Part shown: positions 54,075-63,754 of the stretch, one piece after another
Layout: each line of letters begins with the position of its first letter
Numbering within the stretch: position 1 is the stretch's first letter
Assembly: GCA_016716135.1 (NCBI GenBank)
Contig: JADJWX010000006.1
Location: 62,001-126,000 of the forward strand
From: Lewinellaceae bacterium
GTDB lineage: Bacteria > Bacteroidota > Bacteroidia > Chitinophagales > Saprospiraceae
Length of the DNA stretch: 64,000 nucleotides
Direction of reading: 5' to 3'
The notes under the pieces: generated by a model
What the model saw: the letters and a program-made list of their open reading frames with translations, nothing else
What the model was told of the DNA's origin: nothing
Database searches by the model: none
Position numbers and translations under genes: made by a program

Positions 54075-54839
54075 ATGAGCGTCAGCAGCTTCCAGCGTTT
54101 GCGCAGCGATTTTAACCTGCTCAAATTCCATACGAAGTGTTGGCTTGCCGGTAGCTACTTTACGCTCCTTGGAAAGAAAAAAGCAAAACTTGACGGGGTA
54201 GAGGTGTTGGTGCCGTACGAGGTGACTGACATTCGGTTGCGGGGGCAATTTCAAATAAAAAGCTACGAGAAACACGAGCGCCGTTATTTGAAAAAATATG
54301 TGCATCCGGAATCGAGTATCCTTGAATTAGGCGGTTGTATCGGCATTGTGGCCTGCGTGGCCAACAGCCTGCTCCGCCACCCCGAACGCCACGTAGTCGT
54401 TGAGGCCAACCCGGAACTGGTGCCCTACATCGAGCGGAATAAACAACATACAGGAAGTGCATTTGCCATTGAAAACTGTATGGTGTCGGATAAAGCGGAG
54501 AATGATTTTTTCATCGGTCCGAGCATCGGCGAAAGCAGTGCCCGTCGAAAATCACTGAAAAAGATCAGTGTGCCAGGCATGACGCTCGCCCGGTTGGAAC
54601 AAAAAAACCAGCTGCAGTTTGATACGCTCATCATTGATATCGAAGGCGCCGAGTTGGATTTCTTTCGGGAAAACAAAACCTGGCTCCGGCGTTTGAACAC
54701 GGTAATCCTGGAAACCCACCCGCACCCGGAGATGCTTTCAGAAGAGGAAGTTGCCGAGTGCCGGAATATCCTGGAGGAGGCAGGTTTGCACCTCCGCGTA
54801 CAGGCAGGCCCGGTTTGGGTGCTTACCCGCGACGTTTAA
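54075..54839 (+). CDS. FkbM-family methyltransferase between rpoB and rpoC
   Basis: 254 residues from the ATG at 54075; the frame also has a TTG at 54030. The SAM-binding core is visible: ESSILELGGCIGIVACVAN, HVVVEANPELVPYIERN, AFAIENCMVSDKAENDFFIG, the FkbM-typical GMTLARLEQKNQL and LIIDIEGAELDFFREN, then NTVILETHPHPE. Such enzymes methylate sugars or small molecules, and some act on glycans. No signal peptide, so cytosolic. It lies 75 bases after rpoB and 51 before rpoC in the same direction, so it must be transcribed with them. Its presence within rpoBC is unusual, and nothing suggests that its product serves transcription. Confidence 0.88.
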   Translation: MSVSSFQRLRSDFNLLKFHTKCWLAGSYFTLLGKKKAKLDGVEVLVPYEVTDIRLRGQFQIKSYEKHERRYLKKYVHPESSILELGGCIGIVACVANSLLRHPERHVVVEANPELVPYIERNKQHTGSAFAIENCMVSDKAENDFFIGPSIGESSARRKSLKKISVPGMTLARLEQKNQLQFDTLIIDIEGAELDFFRENKTWLRRLNTVILETHPHPEMLSEEEVAECRNILEEAGLHLRVQAGPVWVLTRDV

Positions 54840-54890
54840 TCCGCTCTGATAACCCCTTTGAAAATTTGACCACATTTTTAGCTCAAGCAT

Positions 54891-57800
54891 ATGCCGTTTA
54901 AAAAGAAAAGTAACAAAACTGATCAAAACTTCGACAGCATAACCATTAGCCTGGCGAGCCCCGACGAAATTCTGGAGCGCAGCTATGGCGAGGTGCTGAA
55001 GCCGGAAACCATCAACTACCGTTCGTATAAACCCGAGCGCGATGGTTTGTTTTGCGAACGCATTTTTGGTCCGGTAAAGGACTACGAATGCTACTGCGGG
55101 AAGTACAAGCGTATCCGGTACAAGGGTATTGTTTGCGACCGTTGCGGGGTGGAGGTTACTGAAAAGAAGGTGCGCCGCGAACGCATGGGCCACATCAAAC
55201 TGGTGGTACCCGTGGTGCACATTTGGTTTTTCAAAAGCCTGCCCAACAAAATCGGCTACATCCTCGGGGTTTCATCCAAAAAACTCGAATCAATTGTTTA
55301 CTACGAGCGCTACGTGGTGATCAACCCCGGTATCAAAGGCGATGAAGGCATCGGCCGCATGGACCTGCTGACCGAAGAGGAATACCTGGAAATTCTCGAA
55401 GGCTTGCCCAAGGACAACCAACTCCTTGATGACAGCCATCCCGATAAATTCGTGGCTAAAATGGGCGCCGAAGCGGTCCACCACCTGTTGAGCACGCTCA
55501 ATCTGGATGACCTGGCCGCACAACTGCGCCATGAAGCCAATACCGAGGCCAGCCAACAGAAAAAAGCCGACGCCAACAAGCGCCTGCGCGTGGTGGAAGC
55601 ATTCCGGAACGGTCTCGAATCCTCCGGGCAACGCCCTGAATGGTCGGTGATCCATTACCTGCCGGTCGTGCCGCCCGAACTGCGCCCGCTGGTGCCGCTT
55701 GATGGTGGCCGTTTTGCCTCCTCCGACCTGAATGACCTGTACCGCCGTGTTATCATTCGCAACAACCGCCTTAAGCGCCTGCTTGAAATCAAAGCGCCTG
55801 AGGTTATCCTGCGGAACGAAAAACGGATGCTTCAGGAAGCCGTCGACTCCCTCTTCGATAACTCGCGGAAGTCGAATGCCGTGAAAGCTGAAGGTGGCCG
55901 CGCCTTGAAGTCGCTATCGGATATCCTGAAAGGCAAACAAGGGCGTTTCCGTCAAAACCTGCTCGGTAAGCGTGTCGACTACTCCGGCCGTTCGGTCATT
56001 GTGGTAGGTCCGACACTCAACCTCCATGAATGTGGTTTGCCGAAGGCCATGGCCGCCGAGCTGTTCAAGCCGTTTATTATTCGGAAACTCATAGAGCGCG
56101 GTATCGTCAAAACTGTAAAATCGGCTAAAAAACTGGTCGACCGCAAAGATCAGGTGATCTGGGAAATCCTGGAAAACATCCTGCGCGGCCACCCGGTGAT
56201 GCTCAACCGTGCCCCAACGCTGCACCGCCTTTCTATTCAGGCGTTCCAGCCCCGACTTATTGAAGGTAAGGCCATCCAACTCCACCCGCTTGTTTGTACA
56301 GCGTTCAACGCCGACTTCGACGGTGACCAGATGGCTGTCCACGTGCCGTTGAGCCATTCCGCTATCCTGGAGGCCCAGGTGCTGATGCTCTCCAGCCACA
56401 ACATGCTCAATCCACAGGACGGCTCGCCGATTACGCTGCCTTCTCAGGACATGGTACTTGGTTTGTACTACCTGACCAAGGAGCGGCAGTCAATTCCCGA
56501 AAACCCGGTGATCGGCGAAGGCCGGAAGTTTTACTCGCCGGAAGAGGTGCTGATTGCTTACAATGAAAAACAACTCGATCTGCATGCCGGCATCGAATGC
56601 CGGGTAGAATTGGAAGAAAACGGGCAGATTGTGCATAAGCGCATTAAAACGACGGTTGGCCGGGTGCTGTTCAACCAGTCGGTGCCGAATGGTGTGCCGT
56701 TCATCAACGAACTGCTGACCAAGCGGAACCTGAAAGTCATCATTGGTGAAATCATCCAGCGTACGAATTTCAAATTGACGGCCGAGTTTCTCGATGCTAT
56801 CAAGGAAATGGGCTTCGGATGGGCGTTTAAAGCCGGCTTGTCCTTTAACCTGGGTGACCTGATCATCCCCGAGTTGAAGAAAACCGTGTTGGAATCTGCT
56901 CAGGAAGAGGTCGATGAAGTTTGGGAAAACTACAACATGGGTCTGATCACCTATAACGAACGGTACAACCAGATCATCGACAAGTGGACCTACGCGGATA
57001 ACCGCATCACCGACCGCCTCATGCAGGAACTGAGCCAGCACAAGCAAGGCTTCAACTCCGTGTTCATGATGCTTGACTCCGGTGCACGTGGTTCCAAACA
57101 GCAGATCAAACAGCTGTGCGGCTTGCGGGGCCTTATGGCCAAACCCCGGAAATCGGGTGATACCGGAGCAGCGATCATTGAAAACCCGATCCTGTCGAAC
57201 TTCCTGGAAGGACTTTCCGTTCAGGAATACTTCATCTCCACGCACGGTGCCCGTAAGGGTCTGGCCGATACGGCATTGAAAACGGCCGACGCCGGTTACC
57301 TGACGCGTCGTCTGGTCGACGTAGCCCAGGACGTGGTGATTCGCGAAGAAGATTGCAGCACGCTGCGGGGTATCGATACTTCGGCACTTAAAGAAGGGGA
57401 CAAAATTATTCAGCAGCTGTCCGAACGGATCAAAGGCCGGTACAGCCTCCACGATATTTACAATCCGGAATCCGATGAAATGATCATTGCGGCAGGCGAC
57501 TATATCAGCGAGCGAATTGCACTCGATATTGACGCTGCCGGTGTTGAAATGGTTACCATCCGTTCGGTGCTCACTTGCGAAAGCCGGCATGGCGTATGTG
57601 CCAAATGCTACGGCAAAAACCTTGCGACAGGCCGTGTAGCCGAGATGGGCGATGCCGTGGGTATCATTGCTGCACAGTCGATCGGTGAACCGGGTACCCA
57701 GCTTACCCTGCGTACCTTCCACACGGGTGGTACGGCCATGATCGGCAAAACGGAAAACGAAATCGTTACCCGTAACGCCGGCAAAATCGAGTTTGACTCC

Positions 57801-59195
57801 ATCAAAACGATCAGCAGTGTAAATGCCGAAGGTGAGAAAGTTCAACTCGTGGTTTCACGGATCGGTGAACTTCGGGTAGTTGATCCGAAAACAGGCCGCA
57901 TGTTTTCCCAAAACCATATTCCCTACGGTTCGACCTTGTTTGTCAAAGACGGCCAGGATGTGGACAAGGGCGTGAAAATCTGTTCCTGGGATCCGTTTAA
58001 CGCCACCATCGTCAGCGAGTTTGCCGGTATTGTGAAATACGGCAACCTTGAAGAAGGTGTGACCTACCGCATGGAGCGCGACGACCAGACGGGCTTTGCT
58101 GAAAAAGTGGTCATTGAAAGTAAGAACAAGCGTAAAATACCGACCATCTCGATCGTAGATGCCAAAACCGGCGAGGAGTTGAAAAACTACAGCATGCCGA
58201 TCGGGGCCTACATTTCTGTGGATGATGAGGCGGAAGTGAAGGTGGGTAAGCAGATTGTAAAGATTCCGCGTAAACTGGGTAAAATCGCCGATATCACGGG
58301 TGGTCTGCCCCGGGTGACGGAACTTTTCGAAGCCCGTAACCCCTCCAACCCGGCTACTGTTGCTGAAATCGACGGTATCATTTCCTTCGGCGCCATCAAA
58401 CGTGGCAACCGCGAATGTATCATCGAGGCCAAAGACGGCCAGAAGCGCAAGTACCTGATCAACCTGACCAAGCACATCCTCATGCAGGAAGGCGACTTTG
58501 TGCGCGCCGGTACTGCCCTGACGGAAGGTTCAATTGCCGTGAAGGATATTCTGGCGATCAAAGGTCCCTTTGCAGCTTCCTCCTACCTGGTGAACGGCGT
58601 GCAAGAGGTATATCGCTCCCAGGGTATCAATATCAACGACAAACACATCGAGGTGATCGTGCGGCAAATGCTGCGCCGCCTGGAAATCGTTGACCCGGGT
58701 GACACGCACTTCCTCGCCGGCGAGCCGGTTGAACGGAACGAGTTTATTGACTACAACGACTGGATTTTTGATAAAAAATTCGTCACCGACGCCGGCGACA
58801 GTTCCAAACTGCGCCCGGGCTCACTGGTTTCGCTGCGGCAAATCCGGGAAGAAAATTCCTTCCTCAAGCGCAACGACAAAAAACTGGTGGAATACCGCGA
58901 TGCCCTTCCGGCTACAGCAGTTTCCATGCTGCTGGGTATTACCAAGGCATCTCTGGGTACCGAATCGTGGATTTCGGCGGCTTCCTTCCAGGAGACCACG
59001 AAAGTGCTCAGCACGGCCGCGATCGCTGCCAAGAAGGACTTCCTTATGGGCCTGAAAGAAAACGTGATCGTGGGCAAGAAAATCCCGGCTGGTACGGGAA
59101 TGCGCCAGTACGACCGGATTCAGGTGACCAGCGTGGAGCGGCCCTTCCGCGAACAGCGGGAAGCCGATGTGCTCATGCTGGAAGATGACGAATAG
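54891..59195 (+). CDS. rpoC: RNA polymerase beta-prime subunit
   Basis: 1434 residues. N-terminal zinc-binding CYCGKYKRIRYKGIVCDRCG, clamp region with RRERMGHIKLVVPVVHIWF, the lid/rudder area LLGKRVDYSGRSVIVVGPTL, the catalytic NADFDGDQMAVH, bridge helix region GLRGLMAKPRKSGD and EGLSVQEYFISTHGARKGLADTAL (written here as two parts of one conserved tract), a second zinc site with CESRHGVCAKCYGKNL, and GDAVGIIAAQSIGEPGTQLT. Length is normal for the phylum. Followed by a strong terminator. Confidence 0.99.
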   Translation: MPFKKKSNKTDQNFDSITISLASPDEILERSYGEVLKPETINYRSYKPERDGLFCERIFGPVKDYECYCGKYKRIRYKGIVCDRCGVEVTEKKVRRERMGHIKLVVPVVHIWFFKSLPNKIGYILGVSSKKLESIVYYERYVVINPGIKGDEGIGRMDLLTEEEYLEILEGLPKDNQLLDDSHPDKFVAKMGAEAVHHLLSTLNLDDLAAQLRHEANTEASQQKKADANKRLRVVEAFRNGLESSGQRPEWSVIHYLPVVPPELRPLVPLDGGRFASSDLNDLYRRVIIRNNRLKRLLEIKAPEVILRNEKRMLQEAVDSLFDNSRKSNAVKAEGGRALKSLSDILKGKQGRFRQNLLGKRVDYSGRSVIVVGPTLNLHECGLPKAMAAELFKPFIIRKLIERGIVKTVKSAKKLVDRKDQVIWEILENILRGHPVMLNRAPTLHRLSIQAFQPRLIEGKAIQLHPLVCTAFNADFDGDQMAVHVPLSHSAILEAQVLMLSSHNMLNPQDGSPITLPSQDMVLGLYYLTKERQSIPENPVIGEGRKFYSPEEVLIAYNEKQLDLHAGIECRVELEENGQIVHKRIKTTVGRVLFNQSVPNGVPFINELLTKRNLKVIIGEIIQRTNFKLTAEFLDAIKEMGFGWAFKAGLSFNLGDLIIPELKKTVLESAQEEVDEVWENYNMGLITYNERYNQIIDKWTYADNRITDRLMQELSQHKQGFNSVFMMLDSGARGSKQQIKQLCGLRGLMAKPRKSGDTGAAIIENPILSNFLEGLSVQEYFISTHGARKGLADTALKTADAGYLTRRLVDVAQDVVIREEDCSTLRGIDTSALKEGDKIIQQLSERIKGRYSLHDIYNPESDEMIIAAGDYISERIALDIDAAGVEMVTIRSVLTCESRHGVCAKCYGKNLATGRVAEMGDAVGIIAAQSIGEPGTQLTLRTFHTGGTAMIGKTENEIVTRNAGKIEFDSIKTISSVNAEGEKVQLVVSRIGELRVVDPKTGRMFSQNHIPYGSTLFVKDGQDVDKGVKICSWDPFNATIVSEFAGIVKYGNLEEGVTYRMERDDQTGFAEKVVIESKNKRKIPTISIVDAKTGEELKNYSMPIGAYISVDDEAEVKVGKQIVKIPRKLGKIADITGGLPRVTELFEARNPSNPATVAEIDGIISFGAIKRGNRECIIEAKDGQKRKYLINLTKHILMQEGDFVRAGTALTEGSIAVKDILAIKGPFAASSYLVNGVQEVYRSQGININDKHIEVIVRQMLRRLEIVDPGDTHFLAGEPVERNEFIDYNDWIFDKKFVTDAGDSSKLRPGSLVSLRQIREENSFLKRNDKKLVEYRDALPATAVSMLLGITKASLGTESWISAASFQETTKVLSTAAIAAKKDFLMGLKENVIVGKKIPAGTGMRQYDRIQVTSVERPFREQREADVLMLEDDE

Positions 59196-59220
59196 AACAG
59201 AATACCTGACGGAATAACAC

Positions 59221-59264
59221 AGCGCCGCCGTCCCGGTACCGGGACGGCGGCGCTTGTTTTTTTT
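59221..59264 (+). terminator. Strong intrinsic terminator of the rpoBC operon
   Basis: A perfect 15-bp stem, AGCGCCGCCGTCCCG (59221-59235) with CGGGACGGCGGCGCT (59240-59254), loop GTAC, then TG and eight T's. It closes the tRNA-tuf-rpoC transcription block. Confidence 0.97.
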
Positions 59265-59287
59265 AGGGGGCTTGAATTTGCAATTAT

Positions 59288-62200
59288 TCAGATTCTGAAA
59301 AACATACGCATCCAGCCTTTCCCCTTGCCGGTGGGCGCCGTTCCCGATTCGTGCTGACGTTCAAATGTTGCCCGGTCGGGTGGGGCAACTGCCCGGATTT
59401 TTTCCTTTTTCAATCCGGTATTCAGTGCTGCCAGATCTTTGTCGAACAACACATCGGCTTGGGCGCGGGCTTGTTGTAGCTCGAGCCGGACAGCCTCTAT
59501 GCCATCCAGCATCGATTGGGTAGGCGGTTCATCCGATATTTCGGTAAAAACATACAGCCGGCCCAGGCGGGCGCGGAGTTGTTGTTCGCCGGTGATGCCT
59601 TTGGAAACGATCGTTTCCGTCAGTGTTTTTCGAAAGGTTTCCAGTTCAAGGCTGTACCGGTTCAGCTTGTTTTTAAGTTGTTGGTTCCGTACCTGGGTGG
59701 CGCGATGTGTTGTACTGTCTATGACATGCTCCACTTGTGCTACCAGAAACCCAAGCGCCTCTACCATGTCGTACAGTTCGGTAGAAAAGGCGTGCCGTTG
59801 GGTGTAGTTGAGGCCGGGGTGCAACGGATCGGGGATAAGTTCGAGCGTACCCGTATCCGTATTTTCACCTGCCTTGAGTCGCACCTCATACACGCCGGGC
59901 AGCGCCAACCTGCCGATAAAACCGGCATATACACCGGCTTCCCCCTGGACCATCACACCTTTTGCAGCCTTGGGCGGTGCGGTGCGCATATCCCATTGCA
60001 CGACATTGATCCCCTTGCGTTTGGAACCGGGAAAGGCGGCCATTTTCCTGCCGGTCGCATCGTATATTTCGATGGTCACTTCCCCGGTGCTCTGCCGGTC
60101 TTTGAGGTAATACTGGATCACGGCATTTTCCGTGCTGTTTGGACCGACATAGGCATCGGTGGCCGGAAAAGACTGGCTGTAGTGCCCGGTAGTGACCGGC
60201 GTGGGCCGGGTAGGGAGTAAAGCGGCATTTTTTTGTAAAAGAGTGGCATTCAACCGGCGAAAAGGCGAAATATCATCAATGATAAACACCCCTCTGCCAT
60301 GGGTGGCCAATACCAGGTCGTTGGTTTGCGGCTGAATGACGATGTCGCGCACAGCCACATATTCCGGAAGTTTGGATTTGTACGCCACCCAGTTTTGACC
60401 GCCGTCGTTGCTGATGTACAGCCCGAATTCGGTACCCAGAAAAAGCAGGTCCGGGTTGACCAAATCCTCCACAATAACATACGCATAGCCCTGCAATACG
60501 GTGCTGTTACTGATAAGCGACCAACTGTCGCCACCGTCGTCGGAACGGGCGGTATAAGTGCGCATATCGCCGTAAGCATGGTTATCAAAAGTGGCAAAAA
60601 CGCGGTTGGGATCGTGCCGGCTCGGCGTCACCCGGCTAACCCAGGTGCCCTTTGGAATCCCGGGAATATTTTGCGCGATCAACGACCAGGATTTTCCGCC
60701 GTCGCGGGTGCGTTGAATGTTACCGTCATCGGTGCCAACGAAAATCAGGTTTTCATCCAGGGGCGAAGGGCCGATGCTGTAGATCGTGCAGTGATTTTCG
60801 GCGGATGTGTTGTCCAGCGTGAGGCCGCCACTGGCGTATTGTTGTTGCTTGACGGTATCGTTGGTGGTCAGGTCGGGGGAAATGCGCGTCCAGGACTGCC
60901 CGCGGTCTGAAGTTTTAAACAAAAACTGTGCGCCGCAGTACAGCACCTGCGGGTTTACGGGGCTTTTGACCAGGGGCGTGTTCCAGTTCCAGCGGTACTT
61001 CGGGTCGCCCTGTTTTTCCTGGGGCTGGATGAGTTTGCTCTGGTTCGTTCTCCGGTTCAGGCGGTTGATGTTGCCGCCCTGGCTTTCGCTGAATACAATA
61101 TCGGGGTCGAGCGCATCGGGTTGCACCCAAAATCCGTCGCCGCCGCCTACCGATTCCCAGTCTTTGTTTTGTATCCCGCCCTTGCCCTGGGAAGGCCCGC
61201 GCCAGGAGCCGTTGTCCTGCAAGCCGCCATACACGTTGTACGGTGTTTGGTTGTCGGTAGCAATCTGGTAAAACTGCGATACGGGCAGGTTTTTCAGGTG
61301 TGTCCAGGATACGCCATAGTCCAGGCTCATGTACACCCCGCCGTCGGTGCCGAGGTAGAGGTGATTGGTGCTGTTGGGGTTGATCCACAGGGCATGGTGG
61401 TCGGAATGCACCCAGCCGCTGTTGCCGCCGGCGTCGGCAAAGGCATAGCCGCCGTCGGTGCTGATCGACAGGGAAAAAGCAGGCCGGTACACGCGTTTTT
61501 CATCGACAGGGTCAACGACAAGCGTGCTGAAATAAAACGGGCGGGCGGTCACGTTGGCGGTGGCACTTTGGTATTTCCAGCTTTCGCCGGCGTCGGAAGA
61601 AATGAGCAGGCTGGTATTTTCGCTTTCCACAATGGCAAACATGTTATCCGGCGCACTGGGCGCGAGGGCCAGCGCGATGCGGCCAAAATTGCCGGAAGGC
61701 AGTCCGTTGGTGATCTTGCGCCAGGTTTTACCGCCGTCGGAACTTTTGTACAACGCGCTGCCGGGGCCGCCGGAACTGAAACTGTACGGGGTACGGCGCA
61801 CCTGCCACATGGAAGCGAGCAGGATATCGGGATTGCGCGGGTCCATGATGATATCCGCGCAACCGGTTTTTTCGTCGGTGTACAGGATTTTTTCCCAGTT
61901 TTTACCGCCATCGGTGCTTTTGAACAGGCCGCGGTCGGGGCTGTCGCTCCACAGGGGGCCGGGGGCGGCTACGTACAGCGTGCCAGGATCGGTTGGGTGG
62001 ATGATAATTTTGGCGATATGCTCGGTTTTTTCGAGGCCCATGCGCACCCAGTTGCGGCCGCCGTCGGTAGTCCGGTAAATGCCGAGCCCGATAGCCACCG
62101 AGTTGCGCATGTTGCTTTCACCGGTGCCCACCCAAACGGTGTCGGGATGTGCCTGGTCGATCGCAATGGCGCCGACCGACTGCGGGTGTTTGTCAAAAAC

Positions 62201-62437
62201 CGATTCGAAGGTCATGCCGGCAGTTGTCGTTTTCCACACACCGCCGCCCGCCGCACCAACGTACAGGATTTTCGGGTTGCTGGCCACCCCTTCGATGGCC
62301 GTAATGCGTCCGCTCATGACGGCAGGGCCGATATTCCGGGCTTCAATGGCGCCGAAGGTGGATGATGTCAGTTTGACCTGTGCTTGCAGGGAAATAAAGG
62401 GGGAGAGCAAAAGGACAAGAAGGAGGAGTTGTTTCAT
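59288..62437 (-). CDS. Secreted sortilin/VPS10-like BNR-repeat protein
   Basis: 1049 residues with a signal peptide (MKQLLLLVLLLSPFISLQAQ). Residues 25-740 hold about ten Asp-box/BNR repeats (S/TxDxGxxW): KTTTAGMTFE, RTTDGGRNW, KSTDGGKNW, KSSDGGKTW, ISSDAGESW, KTSDRGQSW, RTRDGGKSW, RSDDGGDSW and ISNDGGQNW. These build a beta-propeller as in sortilin N-domains and the WD40/YVTN/BNR-like family widely found in Bacteroidota. The C-terminal 250 residues are helical (YDMVEALGFLVAQVEHVIDS, LNRYSLELETFRKTL), with an end rich in Lys/Gly (KGKGWMRMFF). No T9SS sorting tail is seen. Glycosidase activity is sometimes annotated for this family but is not supported by visible catalytic residues. Confidence 0.88.
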   Translation of the reverse strand: MKQLLLLVLLLSPFISLQAQVKLTSSTFGAIEARNIGPAVMSGRITAIEGVASNPKILYVGAAGGGVWKTTTAGMTFESVFDKHPQSVGAIAIDQAHPDTVWVGTGESNMRNSVAIGLGIYRTTDGGRNWVRMGLEKTEHIAKIIIHPTDPGTLYVAAPGPLWSDSPDRGLFKSTDGGKNWEKILYTDEKTGCADIIMDPRNPDILLASMWQVRRTPYSFSSGGPGSALYKSSDGGKTWRKITNGLPSGNFGRIALALAPSAPDNMFAIVESENTSLLISSDAGESWKYQSATANVTARPFYFSTLVVDPVDEKRVYRPAFSLSISTDGGYAFADAGGNSGWVHSDHHALWINPNSTNHLYLGTDGGVYMSLDYGVSWTHLKNLPVSQFYQIATDNQTPYNVYGGLQDNGSWRGPSQGKGGIQNKDWESVGGGDGFWVQPDALDPDIVFSESQGGNINRLNRRTNQSKLIQPQEKQGDPKYRWNWNTPLVKSPVNPQVLYCGAQFLFKTSDRGQSWTRISPDLTTNDTVKQQQYASGGLTLDNTSAENHCTIYSIGPSPLDENLIFVGTDDGNIQRTRDGGKSWSLIAQNIPGIPKGTWVSRVTPSRHDPNRVFATFDNHAYGDMRTYTARSDDGGDSWSLISNSTVLQGYAYVIVEDLVNPDLLFLGTEFGLYISNDGGQNWVAYKSKLPEYVAVRDIVIQPQTNDLVLATHGRGVFIIDDISPFRRLNATLLQKNAALLPTRPTPVTTGHYSQSFPATDAYVGPNSTENAVIQYYLKDRQSTGEVTIEIYDATGRKMAAFPGSKRKGINVVQWDMRTAPPKAAKGVMVQGEAGVYAGFIGRLALPGVYEVRLKAGENTDTGTLELIPDPLHPGLNYTQRHAFSTELYDMVEALGFLVAQVEHVIDSTTHRATQVRNQQLKNKLNRYSLELETFRKTLTETIVSKGITGEQQLRARLGRLYVFTEISDEPPTQSMLDGIEAVRLELQQARAQADVLFDKDLAALNTGLKKEKIRAVAPPDRATFERQHESGTAPTGKGKGWMRMFFRI

Positions 62438-62459
62438 TTTTTTATTGATTTGTCGGTTG

Positions 62460-62601
62460 ATAGTTCGTGAAGAATTTTTAAATCATTGAAATTGGCCTAA
62501 AAAGAAGTTGTGGCGAGGACGCCAACAACGGCGTTTAGGCTTGATTTTCAACGAAATGCTGCTGTTGGCGTCCTCGCCAACAGCAAAAATTCACGAACTA
62601 T
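62460..62601. repeat. Nested inverted repeat upstream of the BNR-protein gene
   Basis: The inner arms TGGCGAGGACGCCAACA (62511-62527) and TGTTGGCGTCCTCGCCA (62563-62579) are perfect. The outer arms, ATAGTTCGTGA-AATTTTT (62460-62479, with AG inserted) and AAAAATTCACGAACTAT (62585-62601), enclose them. The 142-bp unit could be a small non-autonomous element or a regulatory hairpin in the 288-bp gap. Confidence 0.7.
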
Positions 62602-62625
62602 TGTCGGTACTGTGTTGGTTTTATC

Positions 62626-62694
62626 ACAAAGGCACTGCAAGTGCAGTGTCCATGCTTTTTGCATAAAAAACTACTGCGTATGCAATGCCTTTGT
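62626..62694. repeat. Imperfect inverted repeat in the 62438-62725 gap
   Basis: ACAAAGGCACTGCA (62626-62639) faces TGCAATGCCTTTGT (62681-62694), with one mismatched position. No T-run adjoins it on either side to make it a clear terminator. Together with the nested repeat at 62460, the whole intergenic region is taken up by repeat elements. Confidence 0.6.
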
Positions 62695-62725
62695 AGCAAT
62701 ACGTTGCTGAAAAAAACGCAGGCGC

Positions 62726-63454
62726 CTACTTTTTGGCCGGCATATCAAAAATCGTCATATCGATCTTCGGGTTGATCGTTATGCTGGTAAGCGTAATGGT
62801 GCTGTTGCCCATCATCGGATTTTCCTGCTGCATGGAAAAAGGCAGAATAATGCCATCCTGTTCTTTGAAATCGGAGTAACTCGTTTTGGACTCTACTTCT
62901 TTGCCGTCAACTTCATCCACCTGGATGTTCATGATCTCGTAATACGTCTCCGGGTCGAAAAGGACGTATTCCACTTTTTTGCCACCCTTGTTGACCTTGA
63001 TTTTGACGGCTTCCACGCCCTCAACCTCTTCGGTGCCGACATATTCCACGGTGTAGCCTTTTTCCGCATAGCCTACCAGGGTACCGTCGATGTCGGTCAT
63101 GTCCATTATGGATTTGGCCTGGTCTTCCGTAATGGGTTCGGCGTCCATTTGACCGGCAAAAGGGTTGTTCGACCAGCCTGCACCGTCTTTGACCGCAGAG
63201 GATTGGGTCATGCCCATCACCGAAACGTCCATCCGGGCGGCTTTGTCGCGCAGGGCGGTCATCGTCCAGCCGATCGACATGCCGGCTGCCGCTTCGGAGG
63301 AGATAGTTGCCTCCATTTTAATACTGTTGACCTTGCTCCAGTTGGCCGCGCCGGTGGCTTCAAGGTGTTTGGCAATAATTTCCTCAGCAGACTGTGCCGA
63401 AGCAATTGCAGGCAGAATCAGGACCAGAAATGCTAAAAAATGTGCTTTTTTCAT
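62726..63454 (-). CDS. Periplasmic LolA/LppX-like lipoprotein-sorting fold protein
   Basis: 242 residues with a signal peptide (MKKAHFLAFLVLILPAIASA). The arrangement SAEEIIAKHLEATGAANWSKV followed by KMEATISSEAAAGM, VDEVDGKEVESKTSYSDFKE and QDGIILPFSMQ is typical of Bacteroidota proteins annotated as outer-membrane lipoprotein-sorting proteins (LolA-like half barrel). The region VEYVGTEEVEGVEAVKIKVN is part of the same beta fold. No lipidated Cys, so soluble periplasmic. It is not necessarily the true LolA; the fold binds lipid in several unrelated roles. Upstream gene of the BNR protein on the same strand, but 288 bases of repeats separate them. Confidence 0.8.
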   Translation of the reverse strand: MKKAHFLAFLVLILPAIASAQSAEEIIAKHLEATGAANWSKVNSIKMEATISSEAAAGMSIGWTMTALRDKAARMDVSVMGMTQSSAVKDGAGWSNNPFAGQMDAEPITEDQAKSIMDMTDIDGTLVGYAEKGYTVEYVGTEEVEGVEAVKIKVNKGGKKVEYVLFDPETYYEIMNIQVDEVDGKEVESKTSYSDFKEQDGIILPFSMQQENPMMGNSTITLTSITINPKIDMTIFDMPAKK

Positions 63455-63754
63455 AAAAGTTTAGATTTGATATTGGAAAAGTATGGCCGTGCAGGCCTGG
63501 GATGAAACAAGTACAAATCAAAGTGGTTGCGCAGGGCCAAACTGAAAATTTCGATAAGCAGATCAATCGCCGGGATGCAGGTCTAAAAATTCCGGATTTT
63601 GACAAGCCCGGTTTTAGCGCATGTTGGGGATTTTCGCGCCGGGCTCAAAACGGTTTTTTTTAAAAAATTGCTATCTATGGCGCGCCGATTCAGTTGAGCA
63701 ATGTACGCCAAACCCCGAAAATGCCGTAGTTCAGTACTGCAACACAAAAATGTT
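63455..63754. other. Intergenic region between divergent exported-protein genes
   Basis: About 300 bases with no gene recognised. A 7-bp stem AGCCCGG/CCGGGCT lies near 63605-63645. The plus-strand TAGATTTG at 63462-63469 resembles a -7 box, but no -33 TTG and no nearby start make it convincing. Confidence 0.45.
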
